Assembly (NCBI RefSeq): GCF_910594005.1 | Contig: NC_057831.1 | Location: 37,840,001-37,904,000 of the forward strand | Reading direction: 5' to 3' | DNA from: Cervus elaphus | Lineage: Eukaryota; Chordata; Mammalia; Artiodactyla; Cervidae | Length of the DNA: 64,000 nt | Part shown: one piece after another, positions 21,732-33,331 of the stretch | Numbering within the stretch: the first letter of the stretch is position 1 | How the letters are laid out: the number at the start of each line of letters is the position of its first letter | Position numbers and translations under genes: made by a program | Notes under the pieces: generated by a model | Told to the model about the DNA's origin: nothing | Databases searched by the model: none | What the model saw: the letters and a program-made list of their open reading frames with translations, nothing else

Positions 21732-22487
21732 CTGAATGCGGTCCTTCAGCTTTTGGGCGTACTTTTTCAGGTCACTAATCTTGCGGCCTCTGTGCTCCAG
21801 ATCCCCTTCCAGCTTCCGGACCTGGGCCTGGAGGGCTGCCTCCTGGGCCTGGAAGTTCTTCCGGAGGTCGGTCTCCTTCTCCTGCCACTGCCACAGGGCC
21901 TCGCTCACAGACTGCTGCATCGCCTGCCGGACCGCCTCGTTCTCCCGCTCGTAGGTGGCCTGCAGCTCCTCGGCCTTCCGTGCATAGTCCTTGCTCAGCT
22001 GCTGGTTCTCCGCTCGCAGCCGCTCCACTTCCAGCAGGACCTCCCGCATCTCGGGGCCGCACCCCGGCTCGGCCTTGGGCTCGGGACCCTCCTGGTCGAG
22101 CCGGCCCCACCGGGGCGCCTCGTGGCCACTCAGGTGCCGGAGCCTCTTCTCATAGCTGGCCTTGAGCTCCAGCATCTCCTTGGAGAGGGTGAGCACTCGT
22201 TCGGCGTGCTCGGCCTCCACCCTCAGCTCCCTCTCCTGGGTCTCCAGCCTGCACGAGGCCGACTGGGCCAGCGCCTCCTGTGTCAGCCGCTTCTGCAGCT
22301 CCAGGGCGCTCTCCAGGGCCTGGATGCGCTGCCGCAGGGCCTCCTCCTCGCCCGCGCAGCCCTGCGCCTGCAGGAGCCTGGCCTCGGTCTCCGCCACCGC
22401 CTGCTGCAGCTCCTCCTGGTGGGCCTCGCGCAGCGCCTCCATGCCCGCCTCGGTCTCGTCCTGGCGGGTGTTCAGGGCGTAGATCAC
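21732..22487 (-). CDS. FAM184B: FAM184B, large internal coding exon (probably exon 2)
   Basis: This exon encodes 252 codons beginning VIYALNTRQDE and ending KYAQKLKDRIQ. The acceptor is tttcccgcag just above 22487 and the donor is CAG|gtaaag below 21732; both ends are phase 0. The first codon is GTG (Val), and the sequence before it is an acceptor, so this is not a translation start. The reading is rich in Glu, Gln, Leu, Arg and Ala in heptad-like spacing, with no Pro except around residues 155-172, where a looser Gly/Pro/Glu linker breaks the helix. I recognise it as the conserved N-terminal coiled-coil block of the FAM184 family; the YALN motif is shared by FAM184A and FAM184B as I remember them, and the remaining residues fit FAM184B. 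The protein's molecular function is not established. The exon is far more GC- and CpG-rich than its surroundings. Identity is inferred from recalled family sequence, not from a search. Confidence 0.93.
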
Positions 22488-22795
22488 CTGCGGGAAAAGT
22501 CACAGAGCTGGGTTAGCCCGAGGGATGTGGGTGTGGGTGTGTGTGAAGGGCCACAGTGACCAGAGAGGGCCTTGACCCTGGCAGTCACTCAAGCTGATCC
22601 CCACGAGCTTCACCTGAGAACAGGATTTGACTGGAAGTGATTTATTAGAAATTGCCCCCTGGATAAACCAATAAGGAGTTCCCTAGGTGCCTCTGGGAAG
22701 TGCCACGGGAATCAAGCAAAGGGTCTGAAACACTTTGGGACACAGAAAGCACCCCTGAAAACCAAACCAAAACAAAATACAACAAAACACTAGAA

Positions 22796-23130
22796 AACAG
22801 AATTCAGCAATGTATAAAAAGGATTATATACCATGACCAAGTGGGATTTATCCCAGAAGTGCAAAATTGATTTAACTTCTCAAAATCAGTTAATGTGAGA
22901 TACCATGTGAATAGCATAAAGGGTAAAACCCATAAGATTGTCTCAACAGACAGAAGAAAACCATTTGACAAAATCCAATACCTCCTCTTGACAAAAACAC
23001 TGACCAAACAAGAAAGAGAAGGCAACTCCCTCAACCCAATAAAGGCCATCTGTGAAAAACCCACAGCTAACATCATACTCCCTGGTGAAAAACTGTTCTC
23101 TGTAACTTCAGAAACAAGACAGAGACAGGG
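22796..23130 (+). pseudogene. L1 ORF2 fragment, reverse-transcriptase region
   Basis: The plus strand reads accatgaccaagtgggattt and the frame at 22895-23134 contains DRRKPFDKIQ and EKPTANIILPGE, the L1 ORF2 segment just before the catalytic YADD, which is not reached. Both ends are truncated and no A-tail is present. It lies 300 bp upstream of the large FAM184B exon. Confidence 0.8.
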
Positions 23131-23132
23131 CT

Positions 23133-23300
23133 AGGTGCTGGATACACATTTAGGATCTCAGAAAATCCTCATGGCAACGCTGAAAAGTTTGTGTCTTTGT
23201 CCCCATTCTAAGAATGAACCACTGAGGTTCAGAGAAATTAAGCAACTTTTGCAACGTCACAAGGGATAAGAAGATTTGACTAACTCGTGATCACAGTACG
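23133..23300 (-). repeat. MIR SINE, antisense
   Basis: Copy with ggatctcagaaaatcctcat, then attctaagaatgaaccactg and ttgcaacgtcacaag. Confidence 0.55.
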
Positions 23301-23329
23301 GAACTGCACTGCATCTCACTATTCTACTT

Positions 23330-23590
23330 AAGCTTTCATTCATTCACGCATTTACCCAATATCTCAGATGTGCCATGTTCTGTGCTGAGTACTCGAAACA
23401 CGTGTTGATGAATAAGGCAACTGAAGCTGTGATCTCAAAAATATAATTCAGTGGGAGAGTCAGATAAGATTATGGTTGGTTTTAGTGCACTAAGTGCTAT
23501 GAAAGTGATCAGCACCAGTCACTAGGGAAGCACAGAGGAATGGTGTAGTCAAAGACTTCCCAGAAAAAGGGAACTTTGCCTCCTTATCCT
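23330..23590 (-). repeat. L2 LINE, antisense
   Basis: It starts ttcattcattcacgcattta, the reverse of the L2 terminus, and continues with gtgccatgttctgtgctgag and actaagtgctatgaaagtga. Confidence 0.6.
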
Positions 23591-24406
23591 TGGGGTTGAC
23601 CAGTTCCCGTTAACATGTCAAGCTCTGTATAGGCATGAACAATTGACTTCTTCATGTTGTCTCAGAGCATTTGGTATGAAGTTGAGCATGGGGTAGGTTC
23701 ATAATAAGTATCTATTATGGTACTGTTGCTGGTCATCAAAGATTCATGCTTGCTTTCCACAGAGTTGATGCAGAGAAACAGCCACCAAGCCAAGATCCAT
23801 TTCCTAGTACCCGTGCATCTATATGGGACCACATGACTAGTGATTACAAGTGGAATGTGGCCTGAGGTGGATGGATGTCATCTCAGGTCCAATGTTGGGG
23901 TTAAGGTTAAGAGGAGGGTTAAGCAGAAGGCATGTCCTTTCCACAGTCTCTTTTTCTATCTGCCAACTTAATGTGGAGTGCAAGATGGAAAGTGCCTGGG
24001 TCCTCGGTGACTGAGCAGAAGGCCACTGGCTCACCAGGAGCACTGGTCTTGATTTCTGCACTAACAAGAAATAAACTACTGTGTTGAGCCTCTAGAGTCT
24101 TGACATTTATTTGTTACAACAGCTATGATCACTGTGGGAGAACTCACAGGACTCAGCATATAGTCATACTTATGGCTATGATTAATTATAGAGAAAGGAT
24201 ACAAAGCAAAATCAGCAAGTAGAAAACAAGCTTGGCAGTGGTGGGGGTGGTGGGGAGTCTGGAGAAAAACAAGATGAAAGCTTGTAAGAATCCCCCCCCA
24301 AATGGAGTCACACAGGATTTCCCTGGCAAGGAGTTGTGACAACACATGTGAAATACCGCCTGCCAAGAAGCTTACTGAAGACTTAGCAAGGTTTTTATTC
24401 AGGGCG

Positions 24407-24760
24407 AGTCAGGTAGACAGGCTTCTCTGGTAGCTCAACCGGTAAAGAATCCACCTTCAATGCAGGAGACCCCAGTTTGATTCCTGGGTGGGGAAGATCC
24501 ACTGGAGAAGGGATAGGCTACCCACTCCAGTATTCTTGGACTTCCCTGGTGGCTCAGATGGTGAAGAATCTGCCTGCAATGCAGGAGACATGGGTTCGAT
24601 CCCTGGGTTAGGGAGATCCCCTGGAAGAGGGCATGACAACCCACTCCAGTATTTTTGCCTGAAGAACCCCCATGGACAGAGGAGACTGGCGGGCTACAAT
24701 CCATGGGGTCACAGAGCTGGACACAGCTGAGCGACCAAGCACAGCACAGTCAGGTAGACA
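24407..24760 (+). mobile_element. Bov-tA SINE with two tandem tRNA-like heads; perfect 13 bp target duplication
   Basis: The 13-mer agtcaggtagaca occurs at 24407-24419 and 24748-24760. The body holds two tRNA-Glu-like units in tandem: the first with tggtagctcaaccgg and agtttgattcc, the second with tggtggctcagatgg and ggttcgatccc as A- and B-box regions, each followed by actccagtatt; then the Bov-A tail ends with gctgagcgaccaagcacagc. The perfect duplication suggests a young insertion. Confidence 0.92.
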
Positions 24761-25229
24761 ACATCTCCTGGGCATCACCAAAATTCCAGACTCCCAGAAG
24801 GAAAGTAAGTGCTCACATACTTTATATTGTTTGCAGAAGTTAAGGCCTGCTGAGATATTCTTATTGATGTCAGTGGTGGAAACCCTCTGGAAATCCAAGT
24901 TCCCAGATGGCAGCCAAGAACAACTTTGCAAACAGGCCAGCTAAGGAGCAGTCTCAGATGCGCTATGTTAACTTTTCTGCACACCTAACACGCCAACTGA
25001 TTTTAAAAAAAAGACTGATTTTTCTCTTCAATGGAGTCAAGCTGTGCCAGGTCAAATCTTAACATAAATGGGGTTTTCTCATGTGAAGAACAAAGCATCC
25101 TTGAAAAGGTTATTCCATGAAATTTGGCATTGTGACTACACTGAGGAATGGGAATCCAAAGAGAGACTTGCAGAAGCAGATGCCCTGAATGGCAACACAC
25201 ATGAAACAGACAAGCACAACAAGTAAAAG

Positions 25230-25405
25230 ACTAGGCTGTGGAGTCTATGCTGCCTGAATGTAGTCCTATTTGCCATTGTGTGGATGCCATACAATGTATG
25301 GATCCAGAAGCTGTCTGCTCTCTGTGTGAGCTTGGGTATGCTATATAATCTCGCTGGCTTCCGTTTCCTCATTTGTACAATGGGGAGAATGAAGTTCCTG
25401 CTTTA
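25230..25405 (+). repeat. MIR SINE, interrupted by a Bov-tA
   Basis: Copy with ggctgtggagtctatgctgc, then ctctctgtgtgagcttgggt and ttcctcatttgtacaatggg; it resumes at about 25645 with ggttactgaaggattaaatg. Confidence 0.65.
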
Positions 25406-25412
25406 TGAGTTT

Positions 25413-25644
25413 CAGTCAGTCAGTCAGCCATTCAGCCACTCAGTCATGTCTGACTTTTTGTGACACCATGGACTGTAGCCCGCCAAGCTCCTCTGTTCAT
25501 GGACTTTCCCAGGCAAGAATACTGGAGTGGGCTGCTATGTCCTGCTCTAGGGGATCTTCCCGACCCATGGATCAAACCCGTGTCTCCTGCATCTCCTGCA
25601 TTGGCAGGCCGGTTCATTACCACTGCACCACCTGGGAAACCCCT
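25413..25644 (-). mobile_element. Bov-tA SINE, antisense
   Basis: The tail side carries a short (cagt)n expansion (25412-25430) before cactcagtcatgtctgactt; the head side ends accactgcaccacctgggaa. It inserted into the MIR that flanks it. Confidence 0.88.
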
Positions 25645-26847
25645 TAATGAGGTTACTGAAGGATTAAATGAGGCAGTTCTACCCTGCACATTGCATAGTG
25701 CCTGGCTCACAACAAGAACCTGTGGGACCTGGCTATCCCTATTAGGGTTGCCCACAGGACACTTTGAGCCTGATGGAGATCCCTGTGGCAATGGCACTTC
25801 TCTTAAGGAAGGCAGTAGACTAGAACTGGTGGAGTAGGGGTCCTCTGGAGTGAAACAGACCTAGATTTAACTACCTAGGAGCAGAGATTACTGGTGGATC
25901 CTGTGTCTGTTTTTCTCCTTCGTCCTTAGAAATAGAACCCTTACCTTTCCTTTGGGCACACTGCCACATTTCTTAGCCTCCCTTCTAACTCAGAGCAGCT
26001 AAGGGACCAAGCTTTGCCCAGTTGAATATAAGCAGAGGTGTCATTATTTCTTCTGGGGTGAACCTCCTATTATCAAGCGGACATTTTGGATGCTGAAGGG
26101 GACACCACCGGCTAAGGATGGCAAGACAATAAGAGGAGCCAGGGTCTCTACACAGTGGAAAGCCATGCCAGCCCTGCAGTGATTCCACACAGATTGCACT
26201 GGATTTTCTGTCGTTCGCAAACTAATTCTATTTGGTAGACATATTTCTCAACTCTTTTTAAAATTGCTTATGTTATTTCACTTCTTGACCCCTCAGTTTC
26301 TTACCTGAAAGACAGAGACAACCCGGACCCAGTTTTGTTTTTTTTTTTTGAGGATCAAGTAGTATTACATCTAAATATGAGTTGGCACAAAATAGGTACT
26401 TATTAAGTGTTTTTTTTCTCTTCTTTTTTTTCACACTATGTCCTCAAAAAGAAACATCCCTTGTTTTCGGAAACATAATCTGGTCCACCCTCCCACCCCA
26501 CCCCACTGTCAACATCTGAAAGTGTTGAGTAGATTTTGAATATACCCACCCTTCTGCTCCTGGTGCCTCACAGGCCACTTGACAACACTTTCTCTGCCAC
26601 CTACTCGCTTTCTTTCACTCACCACCTTCTTACTCAACTGAAACTTCAAGTGGCTGGCCCAAGTTTCATTTGTGAATCCTTCTCAGGAGGAAGTCAACTT
26701 CAGAAGCCATCAAGGGACATGAATAATTCAGCAGTCAAGAGCAATATTGAGCAAGTTGCAAAGTCTTCCCAAGGATTTTAGAAATCCACTGCTAATGGTT
26801 TGATTTCAGAGACAATGTCTGCAGTGGACCTGTTAAGGTCTTAAAGG

Positions 26848-26935
26848 TTGAAAATTCCATGGACAGAGGAGCCTGGTGGGTTACAGTTCATGGGGTCACA
26901 AAGAGTCTTGACATAACTGAGTGACTGAGCCCGCA
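26848..26935 (+). repeat. Bov-A tail fragment
   Basis: It reads attccatggacagaggagcc then aactgagtgactgagc; the tRNA-like head is missing. Confidence 0.75.
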
Positions 26936-27054
26936 CGCGCTGTAGGTTTAATAAAGCTATAATTAATGAATTCTGAGCATCAGATCCTAAGGAGAGTTTC
27001 CATTGAGTCTGGCAGCAGGAGTCAGAAGTGAAATGGAAAAGGAAAACAGGAAAT

Positions 27055-27225
27055 AATACTTATCCAGTGCTCCCAGAATATAACCTTCTCTGGGTCAGTT
27101 AATAGATACATTATTTGTCAATAAATTTAACAGTTTTACAAAGTAGACATTCTCATACTTCTTATTTTTCAGATGAGGAAACTGACATTGGATGGGGTTA
27201 ATTTAACATCTAGCGGTTATAAAGC
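27055..27225 (-). repeat. MIR SINE, antisense
   Basis: Copy with tatccagtgctcccagaata and ttcagatgaggaaactgaca, joined head-on to another MIR on the plus strand at its right. Confidence 0.55.
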
Positions 27226-27450
27226 ATGGTGCTTAAAAGGAGGCTTTGGATTCTGCTGGGCCTGTAGCTCTACCTCTCTCTAACTCTGTGACCTTGAGGG
27301 CATTATTGAACTTCTCTGATTCTCTGTCACTTCATCTAGCACAGGGGAGAGAAATGCCTATTTCATAGATTTATTTGGAGATTAAAATGACACACCGAAC
27401 CTAATACCCTTAGCCGCATTCCTAGCACAAAGTAAACATCAAGAAATTCT
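27226..27450 (+). repeat. MIR SINE
   Basis: Copy with ctaactctgtgaccttgagg, then tgattctctgtcacttcatc and tttggagattaaaatgac. Confidence 0.65.
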
Positions 27451-27462
27451 GTCATTATTTTT

Positions 27463-27695
27463 ACTATTATTGCGAAGTGTACTCGCTCAGTCATGTCTGA
27501 CTCTTTGCAACCCCATAACCTGTAGCCTGCCAAGTGCCTCTGTCCTTGAAATTCTCTAGGCAAGACTACTGGAGTGGATTGTCATTCCCCTCTCCAGAGG
27601 ATCTTCCCAACCCAGGGATCAAACCCAGGTCTCCTACACTGCAGGCAGATTCTTTACTGTCTGAGCCACTGGGGAAGCCCATTATTATTGCCAAG
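27463..27695 (-). mobile_element. Bov-tA SINE, antisense, with 15 bp target duplication
   Basis: actattattgcgaag (27463-27477) and attattattgccaag (27681-27695) match at 13 of 15 positions and flank an antisense Bov-tA whose head ends ctgagccactggggaagccc. Confidence 0.88.
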
Positions 27696-28264
27696 ACAAT
27701 GCTAAAAATAAATAATAAAATAAAATAATGCTTAAAAATGCAGATGTTAGGATTGAAACCCAAATCCTTTTGGATCCCCAAATTAAAAGAAACAGAACAA
27801 TAAGCTTGTTTAGAAGAAAACTGGTGATATTCTTTCATTAAGTATTTTTACAGCATTTACGACATGCTCAGCATGGTGCTTCTCATCTGATTGGCAAGTT
27901 CTTCCTCGTCTCCCACCCTTCAAATAAAAGGGCCCTAGAGCTTAGGCCTCAGACTTTCTCTTCTCTACAAACATTTTCTTGAGATCTCATTCAATCTCAT
28001 GATTTTATTTACGCTCTTTTGGTTAGTGACTGTCAAATTTATATGTTTAGGCTGGACCTGTCACCTCAATGTCAGATTCATGTCCTGTTGCTTATCAATA
28101 TCCCTATTATCTAATATGTACCTCAGATTTAATTCTGGAGATTTTTCCTTCAAAACCTGCTCTTTGTACATTATTACCCATCTTGCTCATCTTACTCATC
28201 TGGCAACCCCCTTCTTTCAGTTGCTTAGGTCAAACTTTGGAGTCTATTAATAAACACATGAAAG

Positions 28265-29079
28265 GAAGCTGAACATTACTAATTATTTGGAAAATACAAA
28301 TCAAAACTGCAATGAAATACCACTTCATGCCCATTAGGATGATCATCATCAAAAACCAAAAAAATAAGTGATGAGGATGTGGAAAAATTGCAACTGTATT
28401 GCTAGTGGGAACATAAAACGGTGCAACTGCTATGGAAAATGGTGTGGTGGTTCCTCAAAAAAATTAAACACAGAATTACCATGTGATCCAGCTATTCCAT
28501 TTTGGAATTTCAATTTCAAAATAATTGAAAACAGAAACTTGAATAGGTACTTGTACACCCACGTTCACAGCATTATTAACACTAGCCAAAAGGCAGAAAC
28601 AACCCAAGTGTCCATTGATAGGTAAATGGATAAACAAAATGTGATATATACCTGCAATGATATATTGGGGCTTCCCTGGTGGCTCAGAGGTTAAAGCGTC
28701 AATCAATTAGCTTTAAAAAGAAAAAAATTCTGACACATGCAACCACACGGATGAACCTTGAAGACATTAAGCTAAGTGAAATAAGCCAGACACAAATGGA
28801 CAAATATGGTATATGATTCCAATTATAGGAGGTACCTAGAGTAGTAAAATTCACAGAGATAGAAAGTAGAATGCTGTTTGCCAGGGGCTGCAAGAAGGGG
28901 GTACTAGGGAGCTAGTGTTTAATGAGTACAGAGTTTTCATTTGGGAAGATAAAAAAGTTCTCAAGACAGGTGGTGGTGATGGCTGCACAATAATGTGAAT
29001 GTGTTTAACATCACTGAACTTTACACTTAAAAATGGTAAATTCTATGTTATTTATATTTTACCAGAATAAAAAAAAGTT
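28265..29079 (+). repeat. Older L1 3' end, with a 40 bp SINE head inside
   Basis: The sequence aactgcaatgaaataccact, then gatccagctattccattttg, aacccaagtgtccattgata and ttacacttaaaaatggtaaa is the ORF2 C-terminal and 3' UTR part of an older L1 subfamily. At about 28670-28707 a short cttccctggtggctcagagg piece, the head of a ruminant tRNA-like SINE, interrupts it. Confidence 0.8.
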
Positions 29080-29099
29080 TACATCTATCTGTGTCTCAA

Positions 29100-29800
29100 A
29101 TATGTCCCTAATGTTCCAAATCAATTCCAACATCTAATCCTGAATCTTGCTATTTCTCACCATCCCATCCTACCGAGTCAGGAATACTTCTCACTTGAAC
29201 CATTACAGTGACCTCGACCCTTGTGTCTGCTTTACCATCTAAGGTCTGTTAAAAGTCAGTCAAATCATGTCTCCCCACTGCTCCAAACCTTTTGATGATT
29301 AACCACACAGGACAAGTCAGAGCCTTACAACAGCCAAAAGGAAGGTTACATGTTCTGGCTTCTCATGACCTTTCTGAGCTCACGTCATCCTCTTCTCTTT
29401 CTCACTCCTTTCACTGCAACCACATGGACATCCTTGCCCTGCCTCAATCATGCAACCACACTCACTCACTGCATCTCTGTGGATATTGTTGCTTTTTCTG
29501 GGACAACCATGCTCCTTCAGGTTTCTGCTCATTTGCCACATCATCAGTGAGACCTGACTTGATTACTCCCCAAATTGATGCTCTCCCCATACCTCATCCT
29601 ACTTTATTTTTCTTCATGTCACCTTTATCTGACATATCATATATTTTACATGTTTTAAAAAATTTTCTTATTGGTCTTCCTCTGGAGAATATGTGTTAGG
29701 TGCAGGTATGTTCTTTTGTCTGTTGTGTCCACTACTAGATCCCAGAATAGTGCCTGACTGTGGAAAGGCCTTTGTAACTATTTGTTGAATGAATAAAATA
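29100..29800 (+). repeat. L2 LINE 3' half
   Basis: Landmarks in order are gtcaaatcatgtctccccac, tgccctgcctcaatcatgca, tttttcttcatgtcaccttt and the terminal atttgttgaatgaataaaat. One of the longest L2 copies here; the open frame at 29292-29699 lies in it and is not a host gene. Confidence 0.7.
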
Positions 29801-30371
29801 TTTCTTTATCCTAGCACAGAGGTATCAGATGCAGAGGATTCTTGAGTTGGATTTGAAAATATGAGCAAGTATCAGCCAAGTGAAGAGAAAGAGGAAGAAC
29901 ATACAGGTGGGGGGAGTGTCAGGACCCCCACAAAGACATGAAACAGGGGTACTGGGAGGAGGTGTACAATGGGAGTCCTCCTGGCCAGAGCCTGGTGAGG
30001 GACACTGGCAGGAAAGAGGGAACACCATGACCCAGTGCTAGACAGGTGGGCAGAGGTCAGACACTCAAGAGGACACCATCCTTATGAAGGAGTTTGGACT
30101 TTATACTGTTTACATAACATGCAGCATGCGGTACATAGAATACATAGCATGTAGTCTGCATGTGGTCATGCAGACTCCCATACCTTGCCCAGAGATGTGG
30201 CAGGTCTCGGGCAGGGAGAAGCCAGGATCTGCATTTTTAACATCTGGTTGCTCAGGGCCTTGGGCTCTAAAAGCAAATGGGTACATATTTGAAGGAACTG
30301 TGGCTTCTGTGCCATGTAGGAAGCTTTTCTTACAAGATTCTGCCTCTCTGAAACTACAGGGAATAAAACTC

Positions 30372-30843
30372 TGTAATGGTTAATTTTACGTGTCAGCCTG
30401 ACTGGGTCATGAGGGGCTGAGATATCTGATTAAATATTATTCTGGGTGTGTCTGTGTTTCTAGATGAGGTTAACATTTGAATCTGTCGACTGAGTAAGGC
30501 AGACTGCCCTCCCCAGTGTGGCTGGGCCTTATTCAATATCCAGTGGAGGCCTGGATAGAACAAAGCCTGGGTTAGGGAAAATTCACTCTCTGACAGCTTG
30601 AGATGGAATGCAAGCCTTCTCTTGTCCTCAGATTAGGATTTACACCATTGGTTTTCCTGGTTCTCAGGCCTTTAGATTCAGACTGGGATTTGCACCACAA
30701 GTACCCAAGGATCTCCAACTTGCAGATGGTATATTTGGGACTTTTCAGTTTCCACAATCATATGAGACAATTTCTCATAAGAAGTCTCTTTCTCAATATA
30801 TATCCTATTGGTCTTGTCCCTCTGGAGAAGCTTGACTAAGACA
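30372..30843 (+). repeat. Old ERVL-type solo LTR (MLT2-like)
   Basis: It starts TGTAATGGTTAATTTTA and ends with ggagaagcttgactaagaca, so it has TG...CA ends. Internal marks are gactgggtcatgaggggctg and attctgggtgtgtctgtgtt. No internal retroviral sequence lies on either side, so it is a solitary LTR. Family assignment is from memory. Confidence 0.65.
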
Positions 30844-31689
30844 TTCCCTATTTTGTATATTTGGGGACCACTGCCTTGGCTTCAGTTTGGAGTCCAGATG
30901 TGATTGGGGGCAGGGAGAACAGGGGAAGGAGTTGGGGTAAAGGCTGGAATTAGAGCAGGGGAAAGGCATGTGGATCAAGAGCTGATAATGAGGAACAGTG
31001 GCAGGTCCATTGACTCACTAGGTGTGGGATGGGAGAGAGGAAAGAGTCAAAGGATTCTCCAGCTAGCATGACTGGGGGTGTGTCCACGCCACCCCACCTC
31101 AGAAGCACAGTATCCTGGGATGCCAGAATATGGACAGGCCAAGGTCATTGCCCTTGACTCATGTCCCTGCAGACAAAGGAGCACCAACTTCCCTGACACC
31201 AAGTCAGGAAGAGGACTAGCTAAATATTAAGAAGGAAGTCTTGCATGTGGGTGCTGAAACTCCTGAGAAGAGCAGAGGTCAAGTGGTTGATGTTCCTTCC
31301 TTTATGCAAATGGATTAAAACAGGTCCTAAACAAGGCTGGGCTCCTGCAGACAAATGGACTTGGAATGCATTTCTAGATGGAGTCCAAAATACTGATTAA
31401 AATCTCACCATTACCGATCAGAGAGCTGTAGGCAACTGGCTGCACATGCCATTGAGCTGTGAGGCATAAGCTTCTGAATAAAGGAAGCTAAACTCTCTCC
31501 CAAGCCAATTTAGACCGAGACTTAGCTGAAGGTAAGGGCAGTCTCTCCAGGATGCTCTTACTGAGAGACCCTCCCTTAATGAGAGCCCCTGCTCTTACTG
31601 ACAGAGGCCAACACTCACAGATACAGGCCCATCTGCCTTCCAGGGAGTTTCACCACCTGCATAACATGAGGGACCTGCATAGGAAAAGA

Positions 31690-31800
31690 ATGAAAAAAGA
31701 GTGGATATATGTATAACCAATTCACTTTGCTGTGTTTCTGAAACTAATACAATACTGTGAATCAACTATACTCCAATAAAAATTTTTTTAAAAGAAAAGC
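31690..31800 (+). repeat. L1 3' terminus with A-rich tail
   Basis: The segment gaatcaactatactccaata followed by an A-rich stretch is a ruminant/artiodactyl L1 end. An (aaac)n simple repeat follows at 31804-31823. Confidence 0.7.
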
Positions 31801-33129
31801 TTAAAACAAACAAACAAACAAAAAGATGAGAGACCTGGAAAGGGACCATCTTTTGAAGCTTGACCAACTTGTTTACAGTTTCTTAGAACACAAAGACTAG
31901 GGTTAGTGCCCTTGGTTAGTCAACCTAGTCAATAGTTGTGCATATGTGTCACAATACTTCTTCTGTGAACAAAATCAATACAAAAAAGTATTTAAAAATC
32001 AATGCAAAGTAATCTTAATACCTCTCACAGGAAATATTTTAACAGAGAGGTAATCCAAGTAGGAGCATCAAAATCTGTAGCCACAGAAAGAAACAAAATC
32101 GTGTAAACTTTATAGCAGAAAAAAGCAGCTCTTCAAGTTTGTCTGCTTTAGATTACATATTATAAATGTAAATTTATAATACTTTATGAATTATTATAAT
32201 AATTTATAAACTCTAAAAGCAGGTTTTCTGTGCGATCCATATGGACACACATATCCATTTGTTTCATACAAACGATACCACACTGAGTGCTAATATTATT
32301 TTGCACAGCACTTTACAGTTCACAAAGCATCTTTACAAGATAAACCCCACAGAATCAAAGATAAATATATTGAATGTGCATTCTAAAGGGATTCTTATTT
32401 TCTCCACTGTTCTCTGTGTGTGTGGGGGGGATAATCTCTTTAAACATTTCCCAATCCATTTATTGTACCATCTACATAATCCTCAGACAAACAATATGTT
32501 TCAAGTGACATAGTCTTGTCCAAATATCATACTAAAACCCACAGATTCATTTATTACATGTGGGTCAGCTTTGCAAATTGTCCTTGCAGTCATGGCTGAG
32601 TTTCTGTGTTCTAGCAGCACATGGCTTTGAGTACAATGATGAGGAGTTTTATTCTCAATTTATGGGTGATGGTGCATGCTGCACACTTAAACTGCACACC
32701 AGAAACGGAAGGGCCACCTTGGGTCAAGTTCATAGACCAGAGCATCTTTTTGTACTATGGAGATTTGTACTATGGAGAGTATTTACGGGAGAACAGAGCC
32801 CTTGCCAGCCTCCCATGTCAGGGACTCCCCCCAATGTCAGGAGTAGATTACTCTAAATTAAAATTAAAAGGATGTAAAAGGGAGGATGCAACATGGTTCC
32901 AAAATCAAACACACACATCAACAAAGAAGAACATCAAGAATGTATTGAAAACATAACCAAGGTTATTTCTGAATGGTAATAGTGAAGGATATCCATTTTT
33001 CTCCTTTTTTTAAACTTTTTTTTAGTGAAACAAGTAAAGTGTTTATTAGAAGGAAATGAGTACAGTGTGTGTGGATAGACACACAGGTAGACTTAGACAG
33101 AGTTGTACCCTTGTGGTAGTTTGAGTGAC

Positions 33130-33262
33130 TTTTTAAAAAACTTTTTATTTTATATTGGGATATAGCCGATTGACAATGTTGTGACAGTTTCAGGTTTGTG
33201 TATTCCCCAATTTTCTATATGAGTATGCACTTCAATTATTAACATAATCAGAAAAAACTCTT
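33130..33262 (-). repeat. L1 3' UTR fragment, antisense
   Basis: The run ttttatattgggatatagcc followed by tgacaatgttgtgacagttt is the reverse of an artiodactyl L1 3' end. Confidence 0.65.
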
Positions 33263-33331
33263 TTTTTCTTTTTATTTTGGAGGATAGGGCTATTCCATCA
33301 AACTGTTCCTCATTAGTTAATCCACATGTGT

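Noticed and set aside
22485..22487. GTG as a possible translation start of the large exon
   Set aside because: It directly follows a pyrimidine-rich acceptor ending cag, and Val at this position matches the family's internal sequence. The true start lies in an upstream exon outside the window.
21753..22559. 268-codon plus-strand open frame, plus other long frames on both strands of the same block
   Set aside because: They are mirror images of the coiled-coil exon; its GC-rich codon periodicity keeps several frames open. Composition is Leu/Gly/Gln or Ala/Pro/Gly-rich with no domain, and the minus-strand phase 0 frame is the one bounded by splice sites.
30372..30843. LTR as evidence of an endogenous retrovirus with genes
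   Set aside because: No second LTR, primer-binding site or gag/pol/env-like sequence lies nearby. It and the other LTRs (3368, 55329, 60623) are solitary and old.
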